The position numbers and the translations under genes are program-made. Positions 36,986 through 45,148 of a DNA stretch of 64,000 nt are shown one piece after another (within the stretch, counting starts at the first letter, position 1; the number at the start of each line of letters is the position of its first letter). The notes below the pieces were generated by a model. It was not told where the DNA came from. It saw nothing but the letters and a program-made list of their open reading frames with translations, and searched no databases. This DNA is from Vibrio atlanticus (GTDB lineage: Bacteria > Pseudomonadota > Gammaproteobacteria > Enterobacterales > Vibrionaceae), in contig NZ_AP025460.1 in assembly GCF_024347315.1 (NCBI RefSeq), positions 1,922,001 to 1,986,000 of the forward strand. Direction: 5' to 3'.

Positions 36986-37020
36986 AATGCCACTTCAGAT
37001 TTGTAGTGGCATTTTAGTTT
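36986..37020 (+). terminator. intrinsic terminator of the HU-like unit
   Basis: AATGCCACT (36986-36994) / AGTGGCATT (37005-37013) followed by TTAGTTT. The spacer from here to 37251 holds no gene I can see. Confidence 0.82.
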
Positions 37021-37251
37021 GTAGAACAAGCCCTAGCGCATCACTCTTCTTCCCCCTTTCAATCCCCTCTTCACTTTTAATCCCCCTCGCTTTCAAAAAC
37101 GAAACTTTAGCTTACTGGCTTTAAGCTGATATCGCGTTGACGACCAAGCTTGAGAAGCGCATGATTTTATTTCGAGCAGAATAGTTTTTTGGCCGTGTAG
37201 CCCACCCCATAATTGTTTCTGTGCAACGTACCCTATTGAACAGCAGGTCAC

Positions 37252-37455
37252 ATGAATAAAATTGTTATGTTAGTAATGGGGCTGCTTTTTACCAGTCGAT
37301 TGTTCGCTAGTATTGTGCCGCATGTTAGTCAACTTGAGCATGATGCACCTATTCTACTTCGCTCAGCGTTGATCGTAGGTGTTTCGGCTTATGCCGTCTG
37401 GACAGCGTTCAAATACTTCAAAAAGAACAAAGCTTCTAGTTCAGATCAAATCTAG
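37252..37455 (+). CDS. 67-residue small membrane protein
   Basis: A short protein with an N-terminal hydrophobic stretch (LVMGLLFTSRLFA, possibly a signal peptide) and one membrane helix (about 33-52), ending in a lysine-rich tail. A CAGGT ribosome site precedes the ATG. The last 20 bp overlap the convergent thioesterase gene. No family was recognised. Confidence 0.55.
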   Translation: MNKIVMLVMGLLFTSRLFASIVPHVSQLEHDAPILLRSALIVGVSAYAVWTAFKYFKKNKASSSDQI

Positions 37456-37927
37456 GCGGGGCAGACATGAACTGACTCTGTGCCGACGAACATAACTTCC
37501 CGCACTGCGTAATTTGGCTTTCGAGGAAATAAAGATTACGTCTGCTATTCACCCATTGAGCGCGAATTTCGAGTTCCTGACCAATGGCAATTGGATGGTG
37601 AAAGCGAGAAGTTAAACTCACCGTCATCGCATTGATATTGTTATGGAACAAGCAATACAGCATCGCGCTGTCGTGTAATGCGGTAACAATGCCCCCCTGC
37701 ATAATACCGTCGTAGCCCTCAGCTTTATCTGTTGGTACAATCTTGGCCATAGCTTCATACTTAGCTAAATTTTCATGCTTAACTGGCGTTTCATGCTTAG
37801 CTAGCGTTTCGTACTGAGCCAAAGTCTCACCTTCGCCAATAGCTACAAAACAAATGGGACTGTCTGTGAAAAAACCTTGGCTGCACACTTGGCAACGCCG
37901 ATGGTTGTGAGGAATGAAAACCTTCAT
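37436..37927 (-). CDS. PaaI-like hotdog-fold thioesterase with repeat insertion
   Basis: A 163-residue protein. The hotdog core is visible from YDGIMQGGIVTALHDSAM (catalytic-loop region) through TSRFHHPIAIGQELEIRAQW, as in PaaI/YbgC-type acyl-CoA thioesterases. The N-terminus carries a Cys-x-x-Cys (CQVC). Between residues 36 and 62 a degenerate six-residue repeat (variants of LAKHET, LAKYEA) is inserted, matched by an 18-bp repeat in the DNA. The substrate is unknown. Convergent overlap of 20 bp with the small membrane protein gene. Confidence 0.78.
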   Translation of the reverse strand: MKVFIPHNHRRCQVCSQGFFTDSPICFVAIGEGETLAQYETLAKHETPVKHENLAKYEAMAKIVPTDKAEGYDGIMQGGIVTALHDSAMLYCLFHNNINAMTVSLTSRFHHPIAIGQELEIRAQWVNSRRNLYFLESQITQCGKLCSSAQSQFMSAPPRFDLN

Positions 37928-37971
37928 ACTTACCCTTATTCCTGTGTACCCTTAGATTCCTAGAGATAGAT

Positions 37972-38250
37972 ATGGCTCGACCAAAAAAACATCGTCAATT
38001 ATGTACCCGTGCGGCTTACTCATGTTTTAAGCCTAATGGCGTTCCTATGGGCGAGCTTCATAAAGAAGAACTGCTATTAGAAGAGTTGGAAGCCTTACGC
38101 TTAGCTGATCAAGAAGGATTGAGCCAGCTTGAAGCCGCCGAGCAGATGCAGGTGTCTCGCCAAACGTTCGGCAACATCATTAAGCGAGCACGTACCAAAG
38201 TAGCCAAGTGCATCGTCAACGGCCATGCGTTGGTGATTCAAGGCAGTTAA
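37972..38250 (+). CDS. DUF134 family DNA-binding protein
   Basis: A 92-residue protein recognised as DUF134 by MARPKKHRQLC at the N-terminus, the LEELEALRLADQEGLSQLEAAEQM segment and a sigma70-region-4-like helix-turn-helix (VSRQTFGNIIKRART). These are predicted transcription regulators. In many genomes DUF134 and NifX/NifB-type domains are fused or adjacent; here a NifX-like gene is 270 bp away, convergent. Target and signal are unknown. Confidence 0.88.
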   Translation: MARPKKHRQLCTRAAYSCFKPNGVPMGELHKEELLLEELEALRLADQEGLSQLEAAEQMQVSRQTFGNIIKRARTKVAKCIVNGHALVIQGS

Positions 38251-38295
38251 GTCACGTGTTAGCCAGAAGTTATTTAACTCAGCGAGCGAGAACTC

Positions 38296-38336
38296 TTGAT
38301 ACTTAACTTGATACTTAACTTGATACTTAGCTTGAT
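38296..38336. repeat. 12-bp tandem repeat (TTGATACTTAAC) x3.4
   Basis: Two perfect copies, a third with one change and a partial fourth. It overlaps the 3' end of the NqrM-like gene and provides its stop codon. Confidence 0.88.
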
Positions 38337-38524
38337 GGCTCAGTAATCTGATACAACTTTCGGCTTTGCCCTTCACACACATCCTTGCAATTGCATTCGC
38401 GCTCAATGTCTAACTGTGCGAGTCCTCCACAACTGCCTTTGATTGGCTTGCGCGAAAAAATCACGCCTATCGCCATCAGTGTAACGACTCCGACAAACCC
38501 CAATAGCGTCAACAAAAAGGTCAT
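38327..38524 (-). CDS. NqrM-like small membrane protein
   Basis: A 65-residue protein with one membrane helix (about 4-24), then RKPIKGSCGG and a cysteine set at residues 32, 44, 46 and 50 (SCGG...CNCKDVC). This is the pattern of NqrM, the maturation factor that helps place the iron centre in the Na+-pumping NADH:quinone reductase. It is not beside nqr or apbE genes here. Its ATG overlaps the stop of a NifX-like gene by 4 bp, so it is a likely paralogue with another iron-related client. The C-terminus ends inside a tandem repeat. Confidence 0.8.
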   Translation of the reverse strand: MTFLLTLLGFVGVVTLMAIGVIFSRKPIKGSCGGLAQLDIERECNCKDVCEGQSRKLYQITEPSS

Positions 38525-38967
38525 TTACGGAACCCTCGAATAGCGCCTAGCTGATTAGGCTGTGCCATTAAAATCGAAGCTTGTTTTTTGTGCCCTTTCT
38601 CGCCGCAAGTTTTATTGCTACACCCGCTATTTCGGGACTCGCGACCATAATCGAGGTCGGTTACTTCTTGTAGATTGCTGAAATCCAGAGTGGTAACTTC
38701 CGCCTTTGCTTTAGATGCAAAAACGCGAACATCATGATTGAACAAGTGCGACAGCATTTTCTTCCCGATGTGACGAACCACAACAGCTTTCACATCATAA
38801 GATTTAACGACGGACATCCATTGCTTCTTCTTATTGCACGGGCTGTCTGACTCAACCAAAGGAATAAGATGCTTTATTTGTTGTTGCTCATCGACAATCG
38901 CGATCTGTGGAGAACGGGCAAAATGGTTGCCGACATGAAGGTCACGACAAGGTATTGCGTATAACAT
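38521..38967 (-). CDS. NifX/NifB-type dinitrogenase iron-molybdenum cofactor-like protein
   Basis: A 148-residue cytoplasmic protein. The fold is that of the NifX/NafY/NifB C-terminal domain: MLYAIPC at the start, VGNHFARSPQIAIVDE, and DVKAVVVRHIGKKMLSHLF. A cysteine cluster near the C-terminus (GCSNKTCGEKG) may hold metal. No nif genes are present, so it is not for nitrogenase; iron-sulfur carriage or storage is possible. Ribosome site AGGAAG. It is coupled to the NqrM-like gene downstream. Confidence 0.82.
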   Translation of the reverse strand: MLYAIPCRDLHVGNHFARSPQIAIVDEQQQIKHLIPLVESDSPCNKKKQWMSVVKSYDVKAVVVRHIGKKMLSHLFNHDVRVFASKAKAEVTTLDFSNLQEVTDLDYGRESRNSGCSNKTCGEKGHKKQASILMAQPNQLGAIRGFRK

Positions 38968-39167
38968 AGTAACTTCCTGTTATTGATGATCAGAAGTTCA
39001 GCATACGCCCCGTTATTGGCATATGCCAACAACTATCATGTGAAAAATAAGATTTACTGGATCGATGGCTAAGATCAAAAGCTACAAGCTACAAGCAGCC
39101 AATAGGGTTGGCGCAGGTTACTCTACCTCCCGAACCTGTTCATGGAGTACCTCCCTTCCCAAAAACA

Positions 39168-39197
39168 AGAATGCCCCACTAGTGCGGGGCATTCTTT
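39168..39197 (-). terminator. intrinsic terminator of the histidine kinase gene
   Basis: AGAATGCCCC (39168-39177) / GGGGCATTCT (39186-39195) stem; the minus strand continues TTGTTTTTG. It lies 50 bp past the kinase stop. Confidence 0.82.
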
Positions 39198-39246
39198 GTG
39201 CGTAAGAGTTGAAATTTCAAAGACGAAGTGACGATATAAATCGTTG

Positions 39247-40656
39247 TTACAACGAAAGAGTAAAAGTACTTCCCACACCCAATTCAGATTCAACGACTAA
39301 CGTTCCTTCTAGATTCTCGACCATGGCAAGCGCTAAAGATAACCCAAGACCATACCCCTCGATATTGCTGCGGCTGCTGTCGACTCGGTAAAGTCGGTCA
39401 AAAATCAAGTCCTGATATTTCTGTTCAATGCCCACACCGGTGTCCTGGATACTTATCTCGACCTTACCTTCGGTGCTTTGCTCCGCTTTGACCGTCACTC
39501 TTCCTTCGGGCTCGGTGTACTTAATCGCGTTATCAACAAGATTAACCAACACCTGAGTCAACTTATCAGGGTCTGACTGAATCACAAGACCATCAGCGCT
39601 CTCAACCACCAGCTCGATTCGTTTGTCCTCTGCAACATCTTCATACCAGCTCACCACATTGCTGATCACGTCAGAGACCTGAGTCGATACTTTCTGCGGT
39701 ATGCGTTTACCAGTTAGCTCATCATTCAGTTTCATCAAGGCGGTTAACATATTACTGGCCTGCATAGCGTGCTCAGAGCAGTCCGCCAATGCATCTTTCA
39801 TCGCTTGTTGGTCGGCGTTGTTAAGTAAAGCAGTTTGAGAGGCTAACGTAATACGCGACAAAGGAGTTCGAATATCATGAGCGATCGCATCGACGGTCGT
39901 ATTCAAGCTTGTCGTCACGTGCTGTAACTTGGCAACCGCAGTATGGACACTATAACTGATCACGTTGAGCCCTTGCGGTAAATCAGATTCGGCTTCATTT
40001 TTAGTGCTAGTGCTAGTGCTAGGAAATTCTAACTGCCCTTTTTTCAGCTTATCGAGCAAGTCGCCAAAGGTCACTAACGGAGACATTGCACTCTGAATGA
40101 TGTTACGAGTAAAGACTGCGGTCACGGCCACGAGAGCAAGCAACGCATATAAGGTCATTAGCCATTGATTGTATGCGATAAAGTCTCTTGATCGGTTATC
40201 CAAAACCAACCAGAAATCATACTGCTCCCCTTCAATAGATAACGACATATAGGGACTAAAGATAAAGCTCTCTAACCATGAACGATTCTCATCAATTTGA
40301 TAGCTAGAAAAAGACTGTTCTGTCGATAAATGTTGAACACCAGCGATAAACACGGCATCAGATGAAGCGCCCTTCTCAAGCTTATACGCCGCAATGTTGT
40401 TTTCGAGTAGCCGATGAGGATTCGCCTCTAAAACATGAATCAATCGCTCACCCGAATCGTAAGTCAAAATACGCTGATACTCGGTCGACATAGACGTAAG
40501 GATCTTCTTTTCCGTTTGGTAAAGGTCGAAAAAGAAGATCGCCCCAACAATCAGTTCCACCAGCAGCAAGCAGAGCAGTAAAGTCGACATAAAGCGAACC
40601 AACAAATGTCTCTGCGTTTTAGCAAGCGCCTGTTCAATACTACGACTTGAGGACAT
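39247..40656 (-). CDS. sensor histidine kinase (EnvZ/OmpR class)
   Basis: A 469-residue kinase. It has two membrane helices (about 23-43 and 175-195) around a periplasmic sensor region of about 130 residues, a HAMP-like linker, the H-box AIAHDIRTPLSR and an ATPase domain (DNAIKYTEPEG, DTGVGIE, GYGLGLSLA). The ATG at 40656 is preferred over an upstream GTG because GAGG stands 8 bp before it. It overlaps the response regulator gene by 17 bp. A (ST)n run in the linker comes from a CTAGTG repeat. Context with a haem-binding protein suggests a haem or redox signal (inference). Confidence 0.92.
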   Translation of the reverse strand: MSSSRSIEQALAKTQRHLLVRFMSTLLLCLLLVELIVGAIFFFDLYQTEKKILTSMSTEYQRILTYDSGERLIHVLEANPHRLLENNIAAYKLEKGASSDAVFIAGVQHLSTEQSFSSYQIDENRSWLESFIFSPYMSLSIEGEQYDFWLVLDNRSRDFIAYNQWLMTLYALLALVAVTAVFTRNIIQSAMSPLVTFGDLLDKLKKGQLEFPSTSTSTKNEAESDLPQGLNVISYSVHTAVAKLQHVTTSLNTTVDAIAHDIRTPLSRITLASQTALLNNADQQAMKDALADCSEHAMQASNMLTALMKLNDELTGKRIPQKVSTQVSDVISNVVSWYEDVAEDKRIELVVESADGLVIQSDPDKLTQVLVNLVDNAIKYTEPEGRVTVKAEQSTEGKVEISIQDTGVGIEQKYQDLIFDRLYRVDSSRSNIEGYGLGLSLALAMVENLEGTLVVESELGVGSTFTLSL

Positions 40657-41314
40657 AGCCAACACCTCGAAGTGTGTGAATTAACGGCTTAGAAAAACCC
40701 TTATCAACTTTGCTGCGAAGCCTACAAACCAAAACATCGACCACGTTGGTTTGCGGATCAAACTGATGCCCCCAAACATGCTCAAGAATCGCGGTTTTCG
40801 ACATCACAGCCTCTCGGTTTTCGAGCAGTAATTTCATCAACATAAACTCGCGCTGATTAATGGTGATCGTTTGTTGATCTCTTTGTAGAGTGTGTTTAAG
40901 TAGGTCTAGGCTAAGCGGGCCGTAATGCAATTCTAATGGCTGAGGTGTCGGTTGCTTGCCTCGACGCACCAAGGTTTGGCAACGAGCCAATAACTCAGGA
41001 AACGCAAAAGGTTTTACCAAATAATCATCAGCACCTGACTGTAGCCCTTGCACTCGTTCTTCTACTGAGTGTTTGGCACTTAATATGATGACGGGCGTCG
41101 CGTAGCCTTGCCCTCTGAGTTCAGCCAACACTTCAAACCCATCTTTCTTTGGCAACATGATATCGAGAATGATCACGTCATACTCTTCGGTTACGGCCTC
41201 GTGTAATCCATCAACACCATCTGTTGCGTGCGTCACCGTTATCCCTTCTTGCTGAAAACCATTCACCAAAAATCTCGCGATATGAATGTCATCTTCAATC
41301 AATAGTATTTTCAT
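40640..41314 (-). CDS. OmpR-family response regulator
   Basis: A 224-residue two-domain regulator. The receiver has the acidic pair EDD and the phosphorylated aspartate in VIILDIMLPKKDG, with the conserved Lys in YLVKPF. The C-terminal winged helix ends THTLRGVGYVL as usual. It forms a unit with the overlapping kinase gene and is divergent (244 bp) from the HbpS/GlcG-like gene, its first candidate target. Confidence 0.94.
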   Translation of the reverse strand: MKILLIEDDIHIARFLVNGFQQEGITVTHATDGVDGLHEAVTEEYDVIILDIMLPKKDGFEVLAELRGQGYATPVIILSAKHSVEERVQGLQSGADDYLVKPFAFPELLARCQTLVRRGKQPTPQPLELHYGPLSLDLLKHTLQRDQQTITINQREFMLMKLLLENREAVMSKTAILEHVWGHQFDPQTNVVDVLVCRLRSKVDKGFSKPLIHTLRGVGYVLKS

Positions 41315-41509
41315 TAACGTCCGTTTATATATTTGCCGTGGTCTTAATACACTCTATCAATATCCTTTCTCGAATATAACCAACATTGCAACTTTGTAAT
41401 GTTCAAGAAAGCCAGTCGTAATCATGCATTCGTTAGTATGAACCTGTTGATTAAAAACACCCTTTCTAAACAAACAAAAAATAGAATTCGGAATTTGAAA
41501 AACGAATAT

Positions 41510-41541
41510 TTTTTGAAAACAGATTCTTTTTGAAAACAGAT
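41510..41541 (+). promoter_or_regulatory. 15-bp direct repeat before the haem-binding protein gene
   Basis: TTTTTGAAAACAGAT occurs at 41510-41524 and again at 41527-41541, 17 bp apart, just ahead of the ribosome site of the HbpS-like gene. It could be a regulator site, or a simple duplication in the leader. Confidence 0.5.
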
Positions 41542-41558
41542 GCTTTAACGGAGTAAAC

Positions 41559-42056
41559 ATGAAAACGACAAAACTAACAGTACTAGCAGCAACCCTTGGT
41601 TTCCTTAGCCTTTCTCACAATGCAATGGCAGCAGAAACACAAACGGTCTCTTTCACTCAAATATCATCAGAAGCGGCCTTCAAGCTTGCCCATGAAGCCG
41701 TTAATCAATGTGAAGCCGATGGCTACAAGGTTTCTGCGACTGTTGTCGACTTGTCGGGTAATGTGATTGCTCAACTACGTTCTGACGGCGCAGGCATCCA
41801 CACTCTTGATAGCTCACGCAAAAAAGCGTTCACAGTGGCAAGCATGAAGCAGCCGTCAGGTAACCTGATGAAACTCATCGCCGACAAACCTATCATGCAA
41901 CCCTTGCAGAATATGGACGACAACTTGTTATTCCTGGCGGGTGGTGTTCCGGTACAACTGAACAATGCCATGATAGGCGCGATTGGTGTGGGTGGCGCTC
42001 CGGGTGGCCACTTAGATGTCGCTTGTGCTGAAAAAGCGATTAAGAAGTTTTTCTAA
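41559..42056 (+). CDS. secreted HbpS/GlcG-family (DUF336) haem-binding-type protein
   Basis: A 165-residue protein with a Sec signal peptide (cleavage after NAMA, about residue 24) and a GlcG/HbpS domain (SSEAAFKLAHEAVNQCEADGYKV, then AGGVPVQLNNAMIGAIGVGGAPGG and DVACAEKAI). Streptomyces HbpS binds haem outside the cell and modulates the SenS-SenR two-component system. Here the gene is divergent from a two-component system, the same arrangement in a Gram-negative. Histidines at 45, 81 and 151 are available for metal or haem. The ATG has ACGGAGTAAAC upstream. Confidence 0.85.
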   Translation: MKTTKLTVLAATLGFLSLSHNAMAAETQTVSFTQISSEAAFKLAHEAVNQCEADGYKVSATVVDLSGNVIAQLRSDGAGIHTLDSSRKKAFTVASMKQPSGNLMKLIADKPIMQPLQNMDDNLLFLAGGVPVQLNNAMIGAIGVGGAPGGHLDVACAEKAIKKFF

Positions 42057-42540
42057 GAAAACCCATTAACAGAAAACTAATTAGCTAGCCCTATTTGATT
42101 ATACGCTAGCCTCTAAATACCTCGCACTTGCGGGGTAATTTGTTATAAGAACAACATTTCATCTGATAGAACAGTAAGCGGTCTAACATCATTCATTTAA
42201 TATAGAAACGTATAGAACAGCTGTTACCTTGGGTTAAAATTACAACAACGAAAAAAGAAAAGCCGTGAGTATAGGAAGACTGGGGTCGCCAAGTTGGTGT
42301 CGCATGAAGTCGGTATCTAAAGCGCAATACAATGAATGGAGCAACAAGGTTACTTAAAATAGCTATGAGACATGACAGCTTGTCGCGGGGCGACCACTTA
42401 GCTACAGCGTAACAATTTAGCTATCATGCGAGTAAACGCATTCAGTATTATTGATTTACAAAAGAGGATTGAAACCGCTAAGACAAACCAGCGTGAAGCG
42501 ATATAATGCGCCTCAACAAAGAACTACAAAGTAGCCACAC
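42057..42540. other. intergenic, weak hairpin only
   Basis: About 480 bp. A hairpin with TACCTCGC / GCGGGGTA arms (one wobble) at about 42118-42137 may terminate the HbpS-like gene. No gene of more than 26 codons with a ribosome site was seen. Confidence 0.5.
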
Positions 42541-43044
42541 ATGCCTAAAGATCCCGGTTTCACCACAGAATACACCCTCGACAAAACGTTTTTCGCAGAG
42601 TGTTATGTTCAAACTAGCCTTCCGACTCAGTTTCCAAAAGCCTATTTAAAGGCATTTTTGTTTCTTATTTTTGGTTGGGTTCTATTGGAGTTTGAACTGT
42701 TACCTAGTGGCTACGTAGGCTGGTTTTTTATCGTTTTGAGTGTGATTGAAGCGTTCAGTGTATATTGCAAGAGAACCTGGTGGTTATGGCGACAAAAAAT
42801 CAGCTCAGGCGCTGGCAGCAAAGTGGTCTTTTCAGGGGATACTGATGGTGTGAGTTATAAAAACCGTAAAGCCACCAATACTATCGCTTGGCGTGACATC
42901 GACCAACTTGAACAAACCGATTTAGGTTTTATCCTTCATATTGGAAAACAGCGCCAATACGTCAGTAAATCTTGTCTAAACGATGAAGCCATTGCCTTCA
43001 TGATTGCACAACACGAAGCATCTAAAACATCCAAAGATTCCTAA
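42541..43044 (+). CDS. YcxB-like membrane protein
   Basis: A 167-residue protein with two membrane helices (about 35-51 and 57-73) and a C-terminal soluble YcxB-type beta domain (DGVSYKNRKATNTIAWRDIDQLEQTDLGFILHI). The function of the family is unknown. The stop is directly followed by a 9-bp repeat (GCTTTCTAT) in three copies at 43045-43071 and then a terminator. No ribosome site of note. Confidence 0.75.
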   Translation: MPKDPGFTTEYTLDKTFFAECYVQTSLPTQFPKAYLKAFLFLIFGWVLLEFELLPSGYVGWFFIVLSVIEAFSVYCKRTWWLWRQKISSGAGSKVVFSGDTDGVSYKNRKATNTIAWRDIDQLEQTDLGFILHIGKQRQYVSKSCLNDEAIAFMIAQHEASKTSKDS

Positions 43045-43071
43045 GCTTTCTATGCTTTCTATGCTTTCTAA
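43045..43071. repeat. 9-bp tandem repeat (GCTTTCTAT) x3
   Basis: Three copies (the last with one changed base) immediately after the stop of the YcxB-like gene. Confidence 0.85.
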
Positions 43072-43080
43072 GCATCAATT

Positions 43081-43110
43081 AATGCCTGCCAACTTGGTGG
43101 GCATTTTTAC
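43081..43110. terminator. intrinsic terminator
   Basis: AATGCC / GGCATT outer stem and CCAA / TTGG inner stem, then T5, between the convergent YcxB-like and cystathionine-synthase-like genes. Confidence 0.7.
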
Positions 43111-43194
43111 ATCACCCTAAGTGTCATGACTGGACTACAACAGTGGCCACCGTATACCAAATAAGTGATTGTCACCTTTCCTTAATAACTCAGC

Positions 43195-45006
43195 TTACTG
43201 AGTAAGTTGCTCAAACTTCGGCAAGCTCTTCACAAACCTCTGGTGTACATCCATATAGGTTTGCATATAGATTTCATCGATACTCTCACCACTCGGGAAA
43301 CTCGATGAGAAGTCTGCGTGTTTGCGGTCAATCGACAATTTAGCGGCCTCGATAATGTGAGCGATGAACATTCGCGGATCTTCCAAGCCGATAGAGATAC
43401 GCATTGTGGTTGGCTTGATGCCTGCTTCATTTAACGCTTCATCGCTGAGCTCTGAGTGCGTGGTCAGTGCTGGGCACAAGGCCACAGTGTTGGTTTGCCC
43501 TAAGCTCACTTGCATGCCGATTGCTGGCTCAAGCATGTCGAAGAACTGTTTAAACCCATCTCGATTGATTGGTGCACGGTCGCCGTTGCCTTCCATATCG
43601 ATAGTGAAAAGCGCGGCTGGCAAACCCAAGTACATGTTGTTCTGGCAGTGCTCATAGTTATCACTGTCTGGCAAAGCTGGACACGACACATTGATGTCTG
43701 GGTGAGCGTCGAAGATCTTCGCGAGCGTCAGAGTGTTGATGGTTTTCTGCACCACACGCATCTCATAGGTTTTCATGCCATTGAGCACTTCAAACGCTTT
43801 GTCTGCATCTAAGAATGCGCCTTTGATGTAATACACATTCCAAAACAGCGTTTCGTTCCATGGAATGGTGACCTCATCGCCGTTGGACTTGGTGAAAGTG
43901 ACCTCCTCTCCTTTTGGAATAAACATGGTCTCGTTGCGGCCAATCACAACTCCAGCTGTTGTGGTGCCAGAACCCGCCAGTTCTTTGGTGTAAGAGTGAA
44001 TGACATAATCGGGTCTTTCCGCCATATCGTCGCGCTTCAGTACTGGATGCAGCAATGGAGTCCCCACTGTCGAGTCAACAATCACATCCCAACCACGAAC
44101 GTGACCTGCTTTACTGATGCTAGCAACATCTAACACGTATCCATGCGGGTTACACGGTGACTCTAGGTAGACGTAGATTTTCTTACCCGCAGCGATGCGA
44201 TCTGCGTATTTATCGGCAACCTCATCAAGTCGCGTCGCAAACTCATCCCCGGAGTAACCATCCACCCACTCTACCGCGACATTCAGGTTCGAAGGCTTGC
44301 CAAACCAATCTTCCAACAGTTGGTAAGAACCGCCGTAGATATTGCGTGAAGCTAAGACAATGTCTTCATACCCAAGTAGATGGCTCAACAACCCATCAAT
44401 AGCGGCCATCCCCGAGTTAAAGTTCCATGCGAGGTACTCATTGGCTCTAGAGCCTGCCTCAATATCAACCATGTGGTTAGCCAGTGAAATCGATGTTGGG
44501 TTAAGCAGTCGAGAGTAAATATCGTGCAGCGGCTCCTTACCATTAAACGCATCTTCAATCCATTCTGTACACGCAAACAAATAGGTCGCGGTACGTGTAA
44601 TCACAGGGCTCGCAGAGAAAATAGCAGCGACATTATCGAAGATAGGATACGCACCTTTGGATGCAAAATTACCATTATTGGTGGCAATAGACTGGTAAGT
44701 GGCGCGCATTGGGTTTTGCAGATTGTCGAGGATCTTAGCGATCTGGAATGACAAAAAACGTTTGGCGTTAAACCAAGCGATTCGGTCGCTCTTATCGAGC
44801 TCTGAAAGGCCATCAACCGTCAATGCCCAAAGATCGTGTGTCTTGGTATTGGCTTTGTACAGTGTCGTCGCCAGTTCGATAAGCGTGACGCCGTAATCAC
44901 TGTTTGGGTCGATACCAAAATGCTTGGCTTGCTCAATGGCAAGGGCTTCTGCTTGTTCGAGTTTGGTAGTTTTACGCAGCGGGCTAAGTTGAGTTGAAGT
45001 ATTCAT
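43195..45006 (-). CDS. long Cys/Met-metabolism PLP enzyme (cystathionine gamma-synthase-like)
   Basis: A 603-residue fold-type-I PLP enzyme, about 200 residues longer than ordinary cystathionine gamma-synthases or methionine gamma-lyases. The extra part is at the N-terminus. The PLP lysine is Lys341 in HSYTKELAGSGTTTAG, and the PLP aspartate is in VIVDSTVGTPLL (Asp311); the tyrosine/arginine phosphate site lies near residues 219-231 (SRNIYGGSY). The long form recalls fungal cystathionine gamma-synthases. It is divergent from an Lrp-type regulator, the usual setting for an amino-acid catabolic enzyme. Substrate unknown. Confidence 0.85.
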   Translation of the reverse strand: MNTSTQLSPLRKTTKLEQAEALAIEQAKHFGIDPNSDYGVTLIELATTLYKANTKTHDLWALTVDGLSELDKSDRIAWFNAKRFLSFQIAKILDNLQNPMRATYQSIATNNGNFASKGAYPIFDNVAAIFSASPVITRTATYLFACTEWIEDAFNGKEPLHDIYSRLLNPTSISLANHMVDIEAGSRANEYLAWNFNSGMAAIDGLLSHLLGYEDIVLASRNIYGGSYQLLEDWFGKPSNLNVAVEWVDGYSGDEFATRLDEVADKYADRIAAGKKIYVYLESPCNPHGYVLDVASISKAGHVRGWDVIVDSTVGTPLLHPVLKRDDMAERPDYVIHSYTKELAGSGTTTAGVVIGRNETMFIPKGEEVTFTKSNGDEVTIPWNETLFWNVYYIKGAFLDADKAFEVLNGMKTYEMRVVQKTINTLTLAKIFDAHPDINVSCPALPDSDNYEHCQNNMYLGLPAALFTIDMEGNGDRAPINRDGFKQFFDMLEPAIGMQVSLGQTNTVALCPALTTHSELSDEALNEAGIKPTTMRISIGLEDPRMFIAHIIEAAKLSIDRKHADFSSSFPSGESIDEIYMQTYMDVHQRFVKSLPKFEQLTQ

Positions 45007-45148
45007 AATTCCTAAGTCATTCCATGCTGGTTGTTCCTCCTTTAATTTTAGTTTTGCGCGGATGTTAAAAATTGCTATTTGCGAAGTAAGACATACACTT
45101 TGAGCAATAATATTGCCAAATTAAAATCAATATTGATGGAATATGCCA

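Noticed and set aside
38101..38406. 101-codon minus-strand frame over DUF134 and the repeat
   Set aside because: It is antisense to DUF134, has low-complexity content from the tandem repeat and overlaps the NqrM-like gene, which has clear family motifs.
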